The notes under the pieces are model-generated. The model did not search any database and was not told the DNA's origin. It saw nothing but the letters and a program-made list of their open reading frames with translations. Both the position numbers and the translations under genes were made by a program. A stretch of 64,000 nt of DNA from Bartonella tribocorum (GTDB lineage: Bacteria; Pseudomonadota; Alphaproteobacteria; Rhizobiales; Rhizobiaceae). The stretch spans positions 46,852 through 110,851 of the forward strand of contig NZ_NJPP01000004.1 in assembly GCF_002778015.1 (NCBI RefSeq), in the 5' to 3' direction. Of the stretch, positions 61,668 to 64,000 are shown in pieces (positions within the stretch are counted from its first letter, which is position 1; every line of letters begins with the position of its first letter).

Positions 61668-61716
61668 ATTAACTCCATTGATCATCACAAAAATGCAAAA
61701 GCGCTACTTATTTCTT

Positions 61717-62673
61717 TTATCTATCATAATTGACACCAGCAGCTGTTAAAATCCGTAAAACCGCAATAGCATCATCACCATTTGTACGAGGCAATTGACG
61801 CGTTTGAATACAATCAATAAAATGCCGTAATTCGCAAGTAAGCGGCAAATCTTCACAAACATCAACGTAATTCAGGTCATCCATGCTAAAGGCCCACTCT
61901 TGATTTTCTTTCCAAACGGCAAAACGGTGCATTGCCAATTTACGGCTCCACGGTTCCATATCATCAAAAACGAGCATAGCCTTTGTCCCAACAACGGTTA
62001 AACGCCTTTCACGATAAGGACTCAAGCGTGAAGTAAAAAGATGACTACGTACACCATTTGGAAAAGTCATATGCACATGGGAAAAATCGGAAATCTGATC
62101 AACGACAGCAGTCCCCTCACCACGAATTTTGGAAGGTTCACAATCTGTCAACGCCAAAATCATTGAGAGATCATGAGGGGCAAGATCCCATAAAGCATCA
62201 CTGTGGGTGTGAAATTTTCCAAAGCCTAATCGATGAGAATAAATATACCGCACATCCCCCAATTTTCCGTTTTTCACCAATTCACACATTTTTTCAAAAG
62301 CCGGATGAAAACGTAAAACATGGCCCACCATAAAAACCCGCTTATAGTCTTCAGCCGCCTGAATTTGGCGTTTAGCATCAGCAACATTTAAGGCTATTGG
62401 TTTTTCCACCAAAACATCTTTACCATTTTTCACAGCATGCAGCACATTTTGCGTATGAAATTGTGGAGGCAGCGCTAATACTAGCGCATCAATATTTTGA
62501 TGAGCGAAAAGATCATCTGGTGTAAGAACCTCTACACCATACATTGCTGCGAAATTGGTAGCTCGATCAGCATTAATATCAGAAACTGCTACCAAAGCCC
62601 CAAGAGATTGGAGTGTTCGTATATGGTTTTCACCCCAATGACCGCACCCTAAAACCGCCACACGTGGCATCAT
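61717..62673 (-). CDS. Gfo/Idh/MocA-family oxidoreductase
   Basis: The 318-residue NAD(P)-dependent enzyme has the Rossmann start VAVLGCGHWGENHIRTL, the family VEKPIALN (Glu90-Lys91-Pro92) with catalytic Lys91, and a C-terminal beta-sheet domain with DLAPHDLSMIL. Together with the downstream aminotransferase it could oxidise a UDP-sugar at C3 before amination (WbpB/WbpE-like). GGAGGC precedes the ATG at 62673. The gene's first 27 bases and the ribosome site are duplicated in tandem just upstream. Confidence 0.92.
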   Translation of the reverse strand: MMPRVAVLGCGHWGENHIRTLQSLGALVAVSDINADRATNFAAMYGVEVLTPDDLFAHQNIDALVLALPPQFHTQNVLHAVKNGKDVLVEKPIALNVADAKRQIQAAEDYKRVFMVGHVLRFHPAFEKMCELVKNGKLGDVRYIYSHRLGFGKFHTHSDALWDLAPHDLSMILALTDCEPSKIRGEGTAVVDQISDFSHVHMTFPNGVRSHLFTSRLSPYRERRLTVVGTKAMLVFDDMEPWSRKLAMHRFAVWKENQEWAFSMDDLNYVDVCEDLPLTCELRHFIDCIQTRQLPRTNGDDAIAVLRILTAAGVNYDR

Positions 62674-62720
62674 TTTTATGCCTCCCTAAAACCGCTACAC
62701 ATGGCACCACTTTTATGCCT
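62647..62720. repeat. 37-bp tandem duplication at the oxidoreductase start
   Basis: The units 62647-62683 and 62684-62720 differ at four positions only. The first covers the start codon and ribosome site; the second copies them upstream with GTG in place of ATG and frame-breaks into the gene. Confidence 0.85.
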
Positions 62721-62802
62721 TACTTTACTTTATCATATAAAACTATATTTTTACATATCTAGGATAAAATAGAATGACAAGAGAAAAGCGTAAAAACGAT
62801 GC

Positions 62803-62831
62803 TTGACATCTTACTATTCTACCCCTTATAT
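62803..62831 (+). promoter_or_regulatory. Promoter of tRNA-Met
   Basis: TTGACA at 62803 and TTATAT at 62826 with a 17-bp spacer lie about 35 bp before the tRNA 5' end. Confidence 0.6.
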
Positions 62832-62866
62832 CCGCAAAGATTTGATTATTTGCAAATACAATTTTT

Positions 62867-62943
62867 GGCGGAGTAGCTCAGTAGGTTAGAGCAGAGGAAT
62901 CATAATCCTTGTGTCGGGGGTTCAAATCCCTCCTCCGCTACCA
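62867..62943 (+). tRNA. tRNA with CAU anticodon, probably elongator tRNA-Met
   Basis: A full 77-nt cloverleaf with encoded CCA is visible: acceptor GGCGGAG/CTCCGCT, anticodon stem-loop GAGGA-ATCATAA-TCCTT and T-loop GGTTCAAATCC. It lacks the C4-G69/C5-G68 pairs of the CAU tRNA at 31214 and has no initiator-type mismatch at the 1-72 pair, so elongator Met is favoured. It borders phage-like sequence, and so may be or have been an integration site. Confidence 0.93.
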
Positions 62944-62958
62944 TCTTTTCAAAGTGAT

Positions 62959-63008
62959 TGTAGCTTGCCATCTGGTTTTGCACTGTAGCTTGCCATCTGG
63001 TTTTGCAC
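62959..63008. repeat. 25-bp tandem repeat after tRNA-Met
   Basis: TGTAGCTTGCCATCTGGTTT followed by TGCAC occurs twice in direct succession (62959-62983 and 62984-63008), starting 16 bp after the tRNA. Confidence 0.85.
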
Positions 63009-63164
63009 AATTTGACAGCAGGTTTTGCATCAATTTATTTTTTTTCAAAGGTTTTTTAAGGGGTTCTCAAAGGGTGTAGCTTGACATCGGGTTTTGCACA
63101 ATTTGACAGCAGATTTTGCATCAATTTATTTTTTTTCGAAGGATTTTTAAGGGGTCTCAAAGGG
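62984..63164. repeat. 90-bp tandem direct repeat
   Basis: 62984-63074 and 63075-63164 are nearly identical tandem units. Each contains TTTTGCACAATTTGACAGCA, a T8 tract and a CTCAAAGGG end. The first unit shares its start with the 25-bp repeat. Confidence 0.85.
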
Positions 63165-63191
63165 TCTTCAAAGACCTTTCAAAGATCATTT

Positions 63192-63219
63192 AAAGACTCT
63201 TTAATGAGTCTTTATTTTC
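63192..63219 (+). terminator. Possible intrinsic terminator
   Basis: AAAGACTC (63192-63199) pairs with GAGTCTTT (63206-63213) and is followed by ATTTTCC. It could end transcription running out of the tRNA or repeats. Confidence 0.45.
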
Positions 63220-63388
63220 CTCTCTTAAAGGTCACAATTTTTGATGATCAATCATTAAGCTGGAATCATATTATTTGAGAAACAGCGTATATAAGATGTG
63301 TTCACCTCTTTGAGCATAAATTGACCGAGAGTTTTTCCGTATCCCAAACACATTATTCAAGTACATTATTAAAGAGAGAAGCATTTAA

Positions 63389-63481
63389 GCAATTCGGTCA
63401 AGTTGACCGAATTGCTCTTCAGTCTGCAATTGTGCAATGTTTGCACTATTGCTTCTTTCAGCAATTGGTGCAACTTGCACC
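63389..63481. repeat. Cluster of palindromes
   Basis: Three inverted repeats lie within 93 bp: GCAATTCGGTCAA/TTGACCGAATTGC with one spacer base (63389-63415), GTGCAA/TTGCAC (63432-63446) and GGTGCAA/TTGCACC (63467-63481). They share the GCAA/TTGC core. No gene overlaps them convincingly. Confidence 0.75.
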
Positions 63482-63510
63482 TATTCCTCTAAATGCCCTT
63501 CATCACCAAT

Positions 63511-63533
63511 CAAAGGGTAAACATTACCCTTTG
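63511..63533 (-). terminator. Hairpin after the prophage gpD-like gene
   Basis: CAAAGGGTAA pairs with TTACCCTTTG around a three-base loop, about 10 bp past the stop codon of the minus-strand prophage gene. The T-run is short. Confidence 0.5.
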
Positions 63534-63541
63534 ATTTTCTG

Positions 63542-64000
63542 TCACTCATATGTTTCCTTTTCTCCTGTTTCTTTTCCCTCGATCGGTGCCTCAAAGGTGA
63601 TTTCTGTTGTGTATCCGCTTTGTTTTTCATAACAATGCGTGACGGTAGCGGCTTTCCATGACCCATTAATTTCTTTACGGAACCCTTGAAGCAGCAGCGG
63701 TTGATCCGCCATGATTTCAGGGTGTCCCGCAAGCGTTAAGGAACCACTGCCCACAGCACGGCATAAGCGATCCGACTCGGAGGCAGCCGCCGCTTGTGCT
63801 TCTTCTTTGCAAAGGTAGCAACTGCGCAGACGACGTACGGGACCGCTAAACCCTGTTTGATGCTTGACTTGGCATTGTTGCCCTGTTGAGCGATCAAAAT
63901 AAGAAGCTTCAATGGTGCCGTATTGCGTGCGTGGCTCTAGGGTGAATTCCCAGCTTGAACAGTCATGTTTATGAAGGGTAAGAGCTGGTAAATTATCCCC
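63542..64000 (-). CDS. Prophage late control protein gpD-like, C-terminal part (cut by the window edge)
   Basis: The frame enters from the right edge and ends at TGA 63542; 152 residues are visible. Segments such as FDRSTGQQCQVKHQTGF, ASESDRLCRAVGSGSLTLAG and PLLLQGFRKEINGSW match the C-terminal part of P2-type gpD (late control D / tail baseplate-associated protein). The tail GKETGEKETYE is charged. In P2 relatives gpD closes a tail operon, so further phage tail genes should lie to the right. Its nearness to tRNA-Met, repeats and palindromes suggests this is one end of a prophage. Confidence 0.85.
   Translation of the reverse strand, partial: GDNLPALTLHKHDCSSWEFTLEPRTQYGTIEASYFDRSTGQQCQVKHQTGFSGPVRRLRSCYLCKEEAQAAAASESDRLCRAVGSGSLTLAGHPEIMADQPLLLQGFRKEINGSWKAATVTHCYEKQSGYTTEITFEAPIEGKETGEKETYE

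Noticed and set aside
62959..63164. Tandem repeats considered as a CRISPR array
   Set aside because: The units are adjacent with no unique spacers of constant length, and no cas gene is in the window.
1..64000. Insertion sequences
   Set aside because: No transposase gene or paired terminal inverted repeats with target duplication were recognised.

Overview
The window is AT-rich and carries an unmistakably alphaproteobacterial (Rhizobiales-type) gene set: a dcw cell-wall/division cluster, the CtrA-SciP-ChpT cell-cycle circuit, the DUF1134 protein EipA, and an rpoD-dnaG neighbourhood. Long decayed intergenic stretches, phage-derived regulators and a P2-like prophage edge beside a tRNA point to the genus Bartonella. 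That genus call is an inference from gene content and style; no database search was possible.

Layout. 1-13817 (minus strand): rsmH-ftsL-ftsI-murE-murF-mraY-murD-ftsW-murG-murC-murB-ddl, tightly packed with 4-23 bp overlaps or gaps, making and polymerising the peptidoglycan precursor and building the divisome; ddl is cut by the left edge. 14084-15064: RNase P RNA and a small lytic transglycosylase. 15065-19092: mostly gene-poor, with one unknown membrane protein, a candidate small RNA with a C12 tract and a strong terminator, a decayed duplicated segment and an integrase-like remnant. 19093-25257: ArsR-methyltransferase fusion, ettA, pncA and a DUF475 membrane protein. 25616-29600: accessory patch with an XRE regulator, a YegP-like protein, a coiled-coil membrane protein, a decayed hexapeptide-repeat gene and a structured leader plus HTH gene resembling the Brt/Trp modules described in Bartonella henselae. 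31214-46320: tRNA-Ile2, SIMPL protein, YcgN, rpoD, dnaG, an MscS-type channel, a Na/Pi cotransporter, GlsB, ubiC, yqeY and carA, separated by non-coding gaps. 47189-55370: Tet-type MFS exporter, DUF1460 lipoprotein, CDF metal transporter, a second candidate sRNA, an rRNA methyltransferase and mnmA. 55785-60223: cell-cycle island sciP / FliJ-like / ctrA / chpT / eipA plus two small proteins. 60549-62673: nucleotide-sugar aminotransferase and oxidoreductase pair. 62867-64000: tRNA-Met, tandem repeats and palindromes, then the end of a P2 gpD-like prophage gene.

Functional links. The dcw cluster supplies lipid II and septal synthesis. ctrA, sciP and chpT form the phosphorelay and antagonist that time division, and eipA (CtrA-linked in Brucella) ties envelope integrity to it. 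The most novel-looking material is regulatory: two minus-strand sRNA candidates with intrinsic terminators, a multi-hairpin ctrA leader, and an HTH gene whose upstream palindrome recurs upstream of a convergent, overlapping small ORF.
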